Part shown: positions 18,271 to 25,277 of the stretch, in pieces
How the letters are laid out: the number at the start of each line of letters is the position of its first letter
Numbering within the stretch: the stretch's first letter is position 1
NCBI RefSeq assembly: GCF_005886345.1
Contig: NZ_PNEC01000046.1
Coordinates: 51,311 to 115,310 of the forward strand
DNA from: Pseudoalteromonas phenolica
GTDB lineage: Bacteria; Pseudomonadota; Gammaproteobacteria; Enterobacterales; Alteromonadaceae
DNA: 64,000 bases
Direction: 5' to 3'
Made by a program: the position numbers and the translations under genes
The notes under the pieces: generated by a model
Databases searched by the model: none
What the model was told of the DNA's origin: nothing
Seen by the model: the letters and a program-made list of their open reading frames with translations, nothing else

Positions 18271-19662
18271 ATGAATACAATTTGGCAGCCAGATTTAGAT
18301 AGGTTTCATACACTTTCACAAACTCATCCTAAGTACCGCGCTTTGGCACAGTTAATAGAACAAGCGATTGCTGAAGAAGCATTGGGCTTTGGTGAGAAAT
18401 TACCGCCACAACGACAGCTCGCTGATTTTCTGTCGATCACCCATGGTACGGTGACCAGGGCCTATGCTTTGTTAGAGCAAAGGGCGGTGGTGACTGCTCG
18501 ACTTGGCGCGGGCACTTTTGTCGCAATCAAAGAGCAAGTTAGTGAGTTTGCCTCTGAAACAGATTTTGCTTCCAGCATGCAACCCATGCTAGGGCAGCAG
18601 CAAGTGCTGGCTAAAGCCATGCAATCACTGGTCAATGAGCCAGTAGAGTTAGAGCAGTTAATGACTTATAAGCTTAATGGTCTGCCACATCATCAACGCT
18701 TTTTTAAGAATTGGTTGCAGCAAAAAGGACTTGAATGTGAGCAACATGAGGTGATTTTTTGCCAAGGGGCGCAGCAGGGTATTTACGCAAGTTTGGCGTC
18801 AGTGTGTCAGCCCAACGATTATGTGGTGCATGAAAGCCTTTGTTATCCTGGTTTTTATCACGCCTGTGACGCGCTCAATTTAAATCCCTTAGGCATTGCT
18901 GTGCAGCAGGATGGCTTAGATTTAGAAGCGCTCGAGCAAGCGTGTAAAACTCACTCGGTGAAAGCCATTTACATTACCCCAAACTGCCAAAACCCGACGA
19001 ATGTGCGCTATAACGATGAGAAATTAAAGCAACTGTTAGCTCTGAGTCGCCGCTACAACTTCTTTATTCTGGAAGATGATGTGAATTACTGCTTACCGGA
19101 TAACTGGCGTTTACCGCTTTGGCAGCAAGCATCTGATAGAGTGTTTTATATTGCGAGCTTTTCTAAGTACTTTGCAGGCGGATTGCGAGCCGGCTATGTG
19201 CTCTCGCCGGTACTGTGGCAGCAAACCTTATTAAAACAAATTCACAGCCAGTGTTGGGCGGTGTCTATGATGAACTTCGAGCTTTTGATGCGCTCGCTAA
19301 AAAGCAAAGAGTTTGCTTATAACCAACATAAACTGGCTGATGAAATTCGCTATCGTATCGCTGCGCTCAAAGCCATTTTCGAGAAACATCATATGACGGC
19401 GGTATTTGCTGGGCTCAATGTATTTATTCCATTGGCAAGTGAATTGAATATGCATGCTTTGGCGGGGCAATTAAAAGCCAACAAAGTTGAAGTGCGTACA
19501 TTAGACGTGTTTGAAAACCCTAAACAGCCATCAGATAATACTTTAAATGGTTTACGCTTTACCCTTGGTGGGCCAAGTAGTCGTGCTGAATTTGATTTAG
19601 GTGTAAAGCGAGTTGATGACGTGTTTGAACAGCTGAAACGTCCTGCAAATATTGTAATTTAA
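18271..19662 (+). CDS. MocR-type regulator: GntR winged helix fused to PLP aminotransferase-like domain
   Basis: 463 residues. The N-terminal GntR winged helix (about 12-80) contains K-L-P-P-Q-R-Q-L-A-D-F-L and T-H-G-T-V-T-R-A-Y-A-L-L-E-Q. The remainder is a fold-type-I aminotransferase domain with T-P-N-C-Q-N-P-T (PLP Asn), E-D-D-V-N-Y and the Schiff-base Lys299 in S-F-S-K-Y-F-A-G-G. The family uses PLP or its adducts as effector to regulate vitamin B6, GABA or transporter genes. It is divergent from the LysE-GNAT operon, the obvious target, and probably autoregulated. Confidence 0.93.
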   Translation: MNTIWQPDLDRFHTLSQTHPKYRALAQLIEQAIAEEALGFGEKLPPQRQLADFLSITHGTVTRAYALLEQRAVVTARLGAGTFVAIKEQVSEFASETDFASSMQPMLGQQQVLAKAMQSLVNEPVELEQLMTYKLNGLPHHQRFFKNWLQQKGLECEQHEVIFCQGAQQGIYASLASVCQPNDYVVHESLCYPGFYHACDALNLNPLGIAVQQDGLDLEALEQACKTHSVKAIYITPNCQNPTNVRYNDEKLKQLLALSRRYNFFILEDDVNYCLPDNWRLPLWQQASDRVFYIASFSKYFAGGLRAGYVLSPVLWQQTLLKQIHSQCWAVSMMNFELLMRSLKSKEFAYNQHKLADEIRYRIAALKAIFEKHHMTAVFAGLNVFIPLASELNMHALAGQLKANKVEVRTLDVFENPKQPSDNTLNGLRFTLGGPSSRAEFDLGVKRVDDVFEQLKRPANIVI

Positions 19663-19667
19663 GTGAA

Positions 19668-19868
19668 TTAACCTGAGCTTTGGATAATAAATCTATCTCC
19701 AGCGGCTACTTTCAGCGCTCACAGCGTTGAATTTACTTACAATAGGCCAGCTATTGATGCGTAAATTCGCCTTGTTATCGCTAAAAGCCTCCGGCTGCAG
19801 ACTTGAAAAAGTACTTATTATTTCAATATCAATACTTTAGTAAATCTCTTAACCAAAGCTCAGGTTAA
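19668..19868. mobile_element. MITE-like palindromic element, 201 bp, 16-bp perfect terminal inverted repeats
   Basis: The ends TTAACCTGAGCTTTGG (19668-19683) and CCAAAGCTCAGGTTAA (19853-19868) are exact inverted repeats. Internally GAATTTAC (19729-19736) pairs with GTAAATTC (19761-19768) and AATAG (19741) with CTATT (19751), and a further imperfect pair (about 19701-19717 with 19779-19796) makes the whole unit fold as one long hairpin. TA dinucleotides border the ACCTGAG ends, as expected for TA-targeting IS630/Tc1-type mobilisation. It has no coding capacity. It fills the gap between the MocR gene and RidA. It could instead be a non-mobile intergenic repeat; only one copy is in this window. 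Confidence 0.65.
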
Positions 19869-19871
19869 ATT

Positions 19872-19903
19872 AAATGAGCAAAAACAAAGATTTTTGCTCA
19901 TTT
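19872..19903. terminator. Bidirectional terminator-like hairpin
   Basis: A perfect 13-bp stem, AAATGAGCAAAAA / TTTTTGCTCATTT, with a 6-nt loop. It lies between the MITE-like element and the 3' end of the minus-strand RidA gene. Confidence 0.8.
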
Positions 19904-19917
19904 GGGTGATTGTGAGT

Positions 19918-20274
19918 TTAAGTGTTTTTAACTGCTGCAACCACTGAGACTTCGACAAGTAGCTCAGGGCGTGCCATCGCAGCTTCAACACATGCACGAG
20001 CAGGGGCATGGCCTTCAGGTACCCATGCATCCCACACTTCATTCATCTCGGCGAAATATTGCATGTCTTTGATGTACACTGTAGCACTTAACATATGTTC
20101 GCGATCAGAGCCTGCTTCTAGAAGTAGGGCATCAACCTTGTCTAGCATGGTTTGCGTTTGCTCTTTAATGCCTTGTGTGGCATCAGCACAGACTTGGCCG
20201 CATAGATAAACTGTGTTGTTGTGAACCACAATACGGCTCATACGTTGTTTTGTGTGTTTGCGCTCAATAGTCAT
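19918..20274 (-). CDS. RidA family protein
   Basis: 118 residues. It shows the Rid family pattern: [13 protein letters not shown], then [18 protein letters not shown], the segment [21 protein letters not shown], and C-terminal [20 protein letters not shown]. The Arg of P-A-R-A corresponds to the catalytic arginine of deaminating members, which hydrolyse reactive enamine/imine intermediates from PLP enzymes. The long C-side form resembles the Rid6/7-like group more than RidA proper; this is an impression only. Confidence 0.92.
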   Translation of the reverse strand: MTIERKHTKQRMSRIVVHNNTVYLCGQVCADATQGIKEQTQTMLDKVDALLLEAGSDREHMLSATVYIKDMQYFAEMNEVWDAWVPEGHAPARACVEAAMARPELLVEVSVVAAVKNT

Positions 20275-20372
20275 GACAATTCTCTTTTATCGATTATTTT
20301 GATGCTGCAAGTGTACAAACTATTGCGGTAAAAAGCAGTCTATACGGCCAAAAAACTTTAGTTAATCTGAGT

Positions 20373-21446
20373 TCAGGTTAAGTTCTTCAACTGCTGTACG
20401 AAGACTAATAAGCTCACTCCTTCAATCACATCAAACTGCATAAATGCCATAAGAGAATGAATAAACACTAGATTTCGCATGTATGGTTGCTGTTTTTCTA
20501 GCAAGGATTTTGCAACGGCAAGGGCTTGCTCAGAGCCTTGCTGGTGATAAGTGTTTAAAATGGTGACGGCGTGTTCTTCCGCAGTGATCTCTCGCACTTT
20601 TGGCGTGTAGCCTAACTGCTTAATCGTGGCTTCTGCCATGGCCCATACAGACCATGGATTTTGCCCTGTAATTAAGTTGCCGTCTATTTCAACATTATTG
20701 AGATACATTGTACCTTCGCTGAATTTAGCGCCTTGCTCTGTTAGTGTATCTTGTAGCAATTGACCAAAGACTTCAGGCGCATTAGGAATAAGCAATAATT
20801 CTTCATCGTTGGTAAAGGCAGTAATGGCTTTATTGGCAACAATATAATCGCCTTGGGCGTTCTTAGCACCGATCAGGGCCGCAGGTCCATGACAAACTGC
20901 GGCAATGACTTTGTTATGATTATAAAAATGCTCAACAAGACGAGTGATATCTGGGTTATCAATAAAGTCGAACATGGTGCCTTTACCGCCGACAAAATAC
21001 ACGGCTTGATAGTCATCTGGGTTTACCTCACTGAGCTTAAAGGTGTGCTCAAGTTTTTTGCTTGCCGCTGCATCGTTTAAAAAGGCATAGTCGTATTGAT
21101 TCATATCGTCGCCATCAAGCACTTGTGGTGGCTTGCCACCTTGTGGGCTGGCGATATCGACACTAAAACCATTGGCTTCAAACACATAATATGCTCGTGA
21201 TAACTCAGTCAATTCATAGCCAACGGTTTTGCCTGTATTGCCTAGCTCACTGTGACTGGTAACCACCGTTAATATTTTGCCTCTGTGCTCAGGGATATTT
21301 TCTGTAATGTAAGGTAGATCTGCCTTTTGAGTGTTTTTGAAATCATGCTTAAAAGCGTCTCTGTCTATTAGGTTGTAAGCCCAGTACCCAGCTGCCACAA
21401 GAACTAAAACCACAGCCAATAAACTTAAAAGTATTTTCTTAACCAT
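20373..21446 (-). CDS. Membrane-anchored DJ-1/PfpI (Hsp31-like) family protein
   Basis: 357 residues. One N-terminal hydrophobic segment (about 4-25) probably anchors it facing the periplasm. The class I glutamine amidotransferase-like domain has V-G-G-K-G-T-M-F-D-F near 152 and the nucleophile elbow A-A-V-C-H-G-P-A-A-L with Cys185 followed by His186, plus Glu78 in G-Y-E-L-T-E. Relatives are chaperones, glyoxalases or peptidases. The tail of about 100 residues after the domain (G-Y-T-P-K-V onwards) is extra. AAAGGAG precedes the ATG. It is divergent from an OmpR-type two-component operon that may regulate it. Confidence 0.88.
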   Translation of the reverse strand: MVKKILLSLLAVVLVLVAAGYWAYNLIDRDAFKHDFKNTQKADLPYITENIPEHRGKILTVVTSHSELGNTGKTVGYELTELSRAYYVFEANGFSVDIASPQGGKPPQVLDGDDMNQYDYAFLNDAAASKKLEHTFKLSEVNPDDYQAVYFVGGKGTMFDFIDNPDITRLVEHFYNHNKVIAAVCHGPAALIGAKNAQGDYIVANKAITAFTNDEELLLIPNAPEVFGQLLQDTLTEQGAKFSEGTMYLNNVEIDGNLITGQNPWSVWAMAEATIKQLGYTPKVREITAEEHAVTILNTYHQQGSEQALAVAKSLLEKQQPYMRNLVFIHSLMAFMQFDVIEGVSLLVFVQQLKNLT

Positions 21447-21491
21447 ATCAATTGCTCCTTTAATAAGATGTAATGAGCTTATTGACTTAGG

Positions 21492-21522
21492 TGTGAAAGC
21501 GATGTGAAAGTGAATTTCACAT
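21492..21522. promoter_or_regulatory. Direct and inverted TGTGAAA repeats upstream of response regulator
   Basis: TGTGAAAG occurs at 21492-21499 and 21503-21510, a direct repeat with 11-bp period. The second copy also forms ATGTGAAA / TTTCACAT (21502-21509 and 21515-21522). OmpR/PhoB-family regulators bind tandem sites one helical turn apart, so this is a candidate autoregulatory site shared with the divergent PfpI gene. Confidence 0.5.
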
Positions 21523-21592
21523 TACCTTCACGGTGTGGCATGGCATACTCGAGGTATCGCATTAGGTTGAAAAGAATAAGAATGGATAGGGT

Positions 21593-22279
21593 ATGACATC
21601 TGCATTATCAATTTTAGTGGTCGAAGATGAAACTGATATTGCTGCCAACATAGGGGATTACTTGATGGCACAAGGTCATGAAGTTGATTTTGCTTATAGT
21701 GGCACGCAAGGGCTTGAATTGGCGATGAATAGCTATTTTGATGTCATCGTATTAGATGTCATGTTACCCGGCCTCGACGGCTTACAGGTTTGTCAGCAGT
21801 TAAGAGCCCAAAGTACCCGTCATATTCCCATTATTATGCTGACAGCACGCGACACATTAGATGATAAGCTCAGTGGTTTTAAGCAAGGTGCCGATGATTA
21901 TCTGACAAAACCCTTCGCACTGGCAGAGCTATTGGTTCGCATTGAAGCTCTATCAATGCGCCATCGGGTTGCGACAGATCATGTACTCGAAATTGGCGAG
22001 CTGAAAATCAACCGCCAGACTCAAGCTGTTGAACGTGCGCAGAGTGTCATCCCCTTATCGAATTTACATTATCAAATCTTGCTGGCCATTGCAGAGTCTC
22101 ACCCTAAACCTCTAAGTCGTAGCGACTTGATGACTAAGGTATGGGGGGCTGAGCCACCTGAGTCAGATGCGCTTCGCTCACATATTTATCAAATTCGTAA
22201 GCAACTCGATAAGCCGTTTGCTTATGATATGTTGGCGACTTTACACGGTGTTGGATTTACTTTGAAGGTAGAAAGTTAA
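21593..22279 (+). CDS. OmpR-family response regulator (QseB/PmrA-like)
   Basis: 228 residues. The receiver domain (about 5-118) has the acidic pair E11-D12, phosphoacceptor Asp55 in V-L-D-V-M-L-P-G-L-D-G and Lys in L-T-K-P-F. The C-terminal winged helix is shown by L-S-R-S-D-L-M-T-K-V-W-G-A-E-P-P, S-H-I-Y-Q-I-R-K-Q-L and the wing L-H-G-V-G-F-T-L. The stop overlaps the kinase start by 1 nt (TAATG). A decayed partial copy of its last third is found at 24652-24891. Confidence 0.95.
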   Translation: MTSALSILVVEDETDIAANIGDYLMAQGHEVDFAYSGTQGLELAMNSYFDVIVLDVMLPGLDGLQVCQQLRAQSTRHIPIIMLTARDTLDDKLSGFKQGADDYLTKPFALAELLVRIEALSMRHRVATDHVLEIGELKINRQTQAVERAQSVIPLSNLHYQILLAIAESHPKPLSRSDLMTKVWGAEPPESDALRSHIYQIRKQLDKPFAYDMLATLHGVGFTLKVES

Positions 22280-23514
22280 TGTTTCGCACCATAAAAAGCC
22301 GTTTTGTTGCCTATTTTGGGTTATTTACCCTTATCAACTCAGGCCTGTTTGTCGGTATGAGTTTTATTTTTATGTTCACGGTAGAAGATGAATTTATCCA
22401 CCGAGAAGTTATGGAAGAGCGGCATCGATTAGAGCAAAGTTACGAGGCAACAGGGCAGTACAGTTCACCCAGCAAAAGTTATTTTAGGGTTTATAACAAC
22501 CAAGAAATATTGCCCGAAAAGATCCAGCGCTCTCTCGAACAGTATCCAAAAGAGAAAGAGATCTTTGGAGAGAATGGCCTGCATTACCATATTGAGCGAT
22601 TAAAGTTTGATGATGCGCTGTTGGTGTCAGAAGTGAGTCAGCTATTGGTTGTCAGAGGCTTTACGCAGCCAGCGCTTATTTTGTTAGGTATCTTAGCGGC
22701 AATCATGTTGCTGTTGAGTGCGTTATTGGCTTATTTCTTTTCTAAACGCGCTTTAAAACCACTTACCGAGCTCAGCGAGTTATTGAATTCATGTGACCCA
22801 GAGCGTCTTCCAAAAGGCTTTGCTGCACCATTTGCTAATAACGAACTTGGGGCGTTTGCTAATAGTTTAGAAAAAGCCCTCAATGAAGTGTCTGAGTTTG
22901 TCGAGCGAGAACTTCAGTTTACCCGAGATGCCAGTCATGAGCTGAGAACGCCGATCACCAGTATTTTAGGTGCATGTGAGCTTCTACAGGCTGACAAGCA
23001 ACTGACAGCGCAACAGCGGGGCGTATTTAAGCGTATTCACCATGCTGCTGAGAATATGCAAAAGACAGTAGAGAGTCTATTACTCGTTGCACGAGGCGAA
23101 ACACAACTCACTAAACAGCCAGTACTTATTGAGCCGTTCATTGAGCAAAGTATTTTAAACTACGCTGAGCAAATCAGCGCAAAGCAACTCGAAATTGAGT
23201 GTGAGATAGAGCCAGGTTCAACATTAAATGCAGACTCACAAAGCTTGCAGATCATCATCGAAAATTTAGTGCAAAATGCGGTGCGTTATACTGAGCAAGG
23301 CGGTATAAAAATTCGTGCTCGAAATGGTGTATTTGAAATAAAAGACAGTGGCTGTGGTTTTGATTTTCAACACGCGAAGCAACAAGGTGTAAAAGCGAAG
23401 AACAGCAGCGGCTTTGGCATAGGTTTGTCTTTGGTTGAGCGCTTATGTGATGTAAATGGTTTGAAGTTGAAGGTTGACTCATCACCGGAAGGTAGCATGA
23501 TTACTTTGCGATAA
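22279..23514 (+). CDS. Sensor histidine kinase (QseC-like)
   Basis: 411 residues. TM1 at about 12-34, a short periplasmic sensor of about 95 residues, TM2 at about 131-154, HAMP, then HisKA with R-D-A-S-H-E-L-R-T-P-I-T (phosphorylated His220) and HATPase_c with N box I-I-E-N-L-V-Q-N-A-V-R-Y, G1 D-S-G-C-G-F and G2 G-F-G-I-G-L-S-L-V. It phosphorylates the regulator encoded immediately upstream. The ligand is unknown. Followed after 85 nt by a secreted TPR-like gene; the same order seems to have been duplicated downstream. Confidence 0.95.
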   Translation: MFRTIKSRFVAYFGLFTLINSGLFVGMSFIFMFTVEDEFIHREVMEERHRLEQSYEATGQYSSPSKSYFRVYNNQEILPEKIQRSLEQYPKEKEIFGENGLHYHIERLKFDDALLVSEVSQLLVVRGFTQPALILLGILAAIMLLLSALLAYFFSKRALKPLTELSELLNSCDPERLPKGFAAPFANNELGAFANSLEKALNEVSEFVERELQFTRDASHELRTPITSILGACELLQADKQLTAQQRGVFKRIHHAAENMQKTVESLLLVARGETQLTKQPVLIEPFIEQSILNYAEQISAKQLEIECEIEPGSTLNADSQSLQIIIENLVQNAVRYTEQGGIKIRARNGVFEIKDSGCGFDFQHAKQQGVKAKNSSGFGIGLSLVERLCDVNGLKLKVDSSPEGSMITLR

Positions 23515-23599
23515 AATTATTCAGTTTAGTAATTTAGTATTATGCGAAACCATTGTTGATTAATATACAATAAAATCTGTTTAGTTAAAATATAGCAAC

Positions 23600-24517
23600 A
23601 TGTTTAAATTACTCTTGTTAACTGTAGTTATTTTGCTTTCAAGTCATTCTGTAGCGTCTGAAACCTATAATGATCACACTGATTTCTGTGTAGAACTAAG
23701 AGACATTAAGTGTTTAACCTTCATCGATAACGAGCTGCAAGCTTTACCGATACATTCTGTAAACTGGTATAAGCTGATGACTTTCAAGTTAGATTATTAT
23801 TACGATAAGACTGAGTTCAAAAAATTAGAATCACTCATTCTTCAATTGCTTCAAATAGAAAACCAACCTGAAAGCTTTAAGATCCAACTGTACTATTTTT
23901 ACTCTAAGACCCTAATGTACTTTCGTAGGCCTGAAGAAGCCAAGAAATATGCTAATTATGTCATACAAAATGTTGAGTCTCTCTACCATACTTTTGAAGA
24001 CCCACTTCGTATGGTTGAAATTGCCAACATGGAGTATGTATTTGGAGATAAGAAAAAAGCATATAAGCTTTTGCTCGTTGCCGAAAACAAGTTTGGAGAT
24101 AGAAATGATCCTATCTTTCACCTCGAGCTTAATACGAATAAAGGGCATATTTTTTATCAATGGAAAAACTATCAACGCGCAGAGCGTTTTTACCGTAGAG
24201 CAGTAAATTGGATCAACAATACAGGCCATGATGATAAGTTAATGGTCGCATATTCTAATTTAGCCAGAGTTAACCAGTTTTTATTGAAATATGAAGAGGC
24301 TTTAACATATTACCAAAAAACTTATGCGCTATTGCAGCTTCAGCAGGACAATAATTTTATTTATGTAATTGCATTAAGGATTGCTGAAGTAAAGCTGAAA
24401 ATGAAAGATATCGATGAGGCTATTGACTATTTTGAGCTAGTCGAGTTTGATGAGCTATCACCTCATTATCATGAAAGTTATATTTCTTTGTTGAATGCAT
24501 TAAATCTAGAGCAATAG
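23600..24517 (+). CDS. Secreted TPR-like helical repeat protein, paralogue 1
   Basis: 305 residues with a Sec signal of about 19 residues ending V-A-S. After it comes Y-N-D-H-T-D-F-C-V-E-L-R-D-I-K-C-L, whose two Cys are kept in all three paralogues and could form a disulfide. The rest is all-helical with TPR-like pairs (Q-R-A-E-R-F-Y-R-R-A-V-N-W, E-E-A-L-T-Y-Y-Q-K-T-Y). The best conserved block is R-M-V-E-I-A-N-M-E-Y-V-F-G-D-K, followed by A-Y-K-L-L-L-V-A-E-N-K-F-G. I recognise no named family. Position after the histidine kinase suggests co-regulation or accessory sensing; that is inference. Confidence 0.8.
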   Translation: MFKLLLLTVVILLSSHSVASETYNDHTDFCVELRDIKCLTFIDNELQALPIHSVNWYKLMTFKLDYYYDKTEFKKLESLILQLLQIENQPESFKIQLYYFYSKTLMYFRRPEEAKKYANYVIQNVESLYHTFEDPLRMVEIANMEYVFGDKKKAYKLLLVAENKFGDRNDPIFHLELNTNKGHIFYQWKNYQRAERFYRRAVNWINNTGHDDKLMVAYSNLARVNQFLLKYEEALTYYQKTYALLQLQQDNNFIYVIALRIAEVKLKMKDIDEAIDYFELVEFDELSPHYHESYISLLNALNLEQ

Positions 24518-24651
24518 AGGTATTTAAGATGAAAATAGCCCTTTTCTCCTATGAGTTAGATAGGGCTAACTTAAGCAATAACTAGTTTATCCTTGGCGTT
24601 TGCTAAGTATATTTGGCTCCCCAGATGTCATTGGTATTTATGTGAAAAATA

Positions 24652-25219
24652 GTTGTGGCAGAGTATGCACTAGCAATTGGCGAGCTGACAATCAATCGTC
24701 ATTCCCAAGTCGTTGAACGTTGGCAAAGTGTGACCTCCTTATCGAATTTACATTATCAAATCTTTCTGGCTATTGCCGAATCTCACCCAAAACCTTTAAG
24801 TCGCAGCGATCTGATGACAAGGTATGGGGGCTGAGCCACCTGAGTCAGACGCGCTTCGCTCGCACATTTTTCAAATTCGTAAGCAACTCGAAATTGAGTG
24901 TGAGATAGAGCCGGGTTCAACATTAAATGCAGATTCATAAAGCTTGCAGATCATCATCGAAAACCTAGTGCAAAATGCGGTGCGTTATACCGAGCAAGGC
25001 GGTATAAAAATTCACGCTCGAAATAGTGTATTTGAAATAAAAGACAGTGGCTGTGGCTTTGATTTTCAACACGCGAAGCAACAAGGTGTAAAAGCGAAGA
25101 ACAGCAGTGGCTTTGGCATAGGTTTGTCTTTGGTTGAGCGTTTATGTGGTGTAAATGGTTTTAGCTTGGAAGTTGAATCTTCCGCTGAGGGCAGTTGTAT
25201 TGCTTTAAAAAGTAGATAG
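24652..25219 (+). pseudogene. Decayed duplicate of the response regulator-kinase pair, fused by deletion
   Basis: The first part matches the response regulator from about codon 123 to codon 203, the second the histidine kinase from codon 302 to its end, at roughly 90% nucleotide identity by eye. The join lies in AAGCAACTCGA (24881-24891), an 11-bp string present in both parents (22199-22209 and 23182-23192), and deletes 983 bp. The frames of the two parents agree at the join, so the original product would have been an in-frame chimera. Later damage is clear: two single-base losses near 24815-24830, relative to the parent, and a CAA to TAA stop at 24938-24940. An open frame from 24944 to the stop codes only for the ATPase C-terminus and is not an independent gene. 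Confidence 0.9.
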
Positions 25220-25225
25220 TTTCAA

Positions 25226-25254
25226 TAAATAAGCCGCGATATACGCGGCTTATT
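25226..25254. terminator. Bidirectional terminator
   Basis: A 12-bp stem, AAATAAGCCGCG / CGCGGCTTATTT, with loop ATATA; GTTTCA and TGAAAC further flank it. It lies between the pseudogene and the convergent lipoprotein gene. Confidence 0.85.
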
Positions 25255-25277
25255 TGAAACCAATAGGCTAGTTAAGA

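Noticed and set aside
24720..24908. Short plus-strand open frame
   Set aside because: It lies in a shifted frame across the regulator part of the pseudogene and does not match the parent protein throughout.
24944..25219. Open frame encoding a histidine-kinase ATPase C-terminus
   Set aside because: It has no start signal and is the tail of the decayed regulator-kinase copy; treated as part of that pseudogene.
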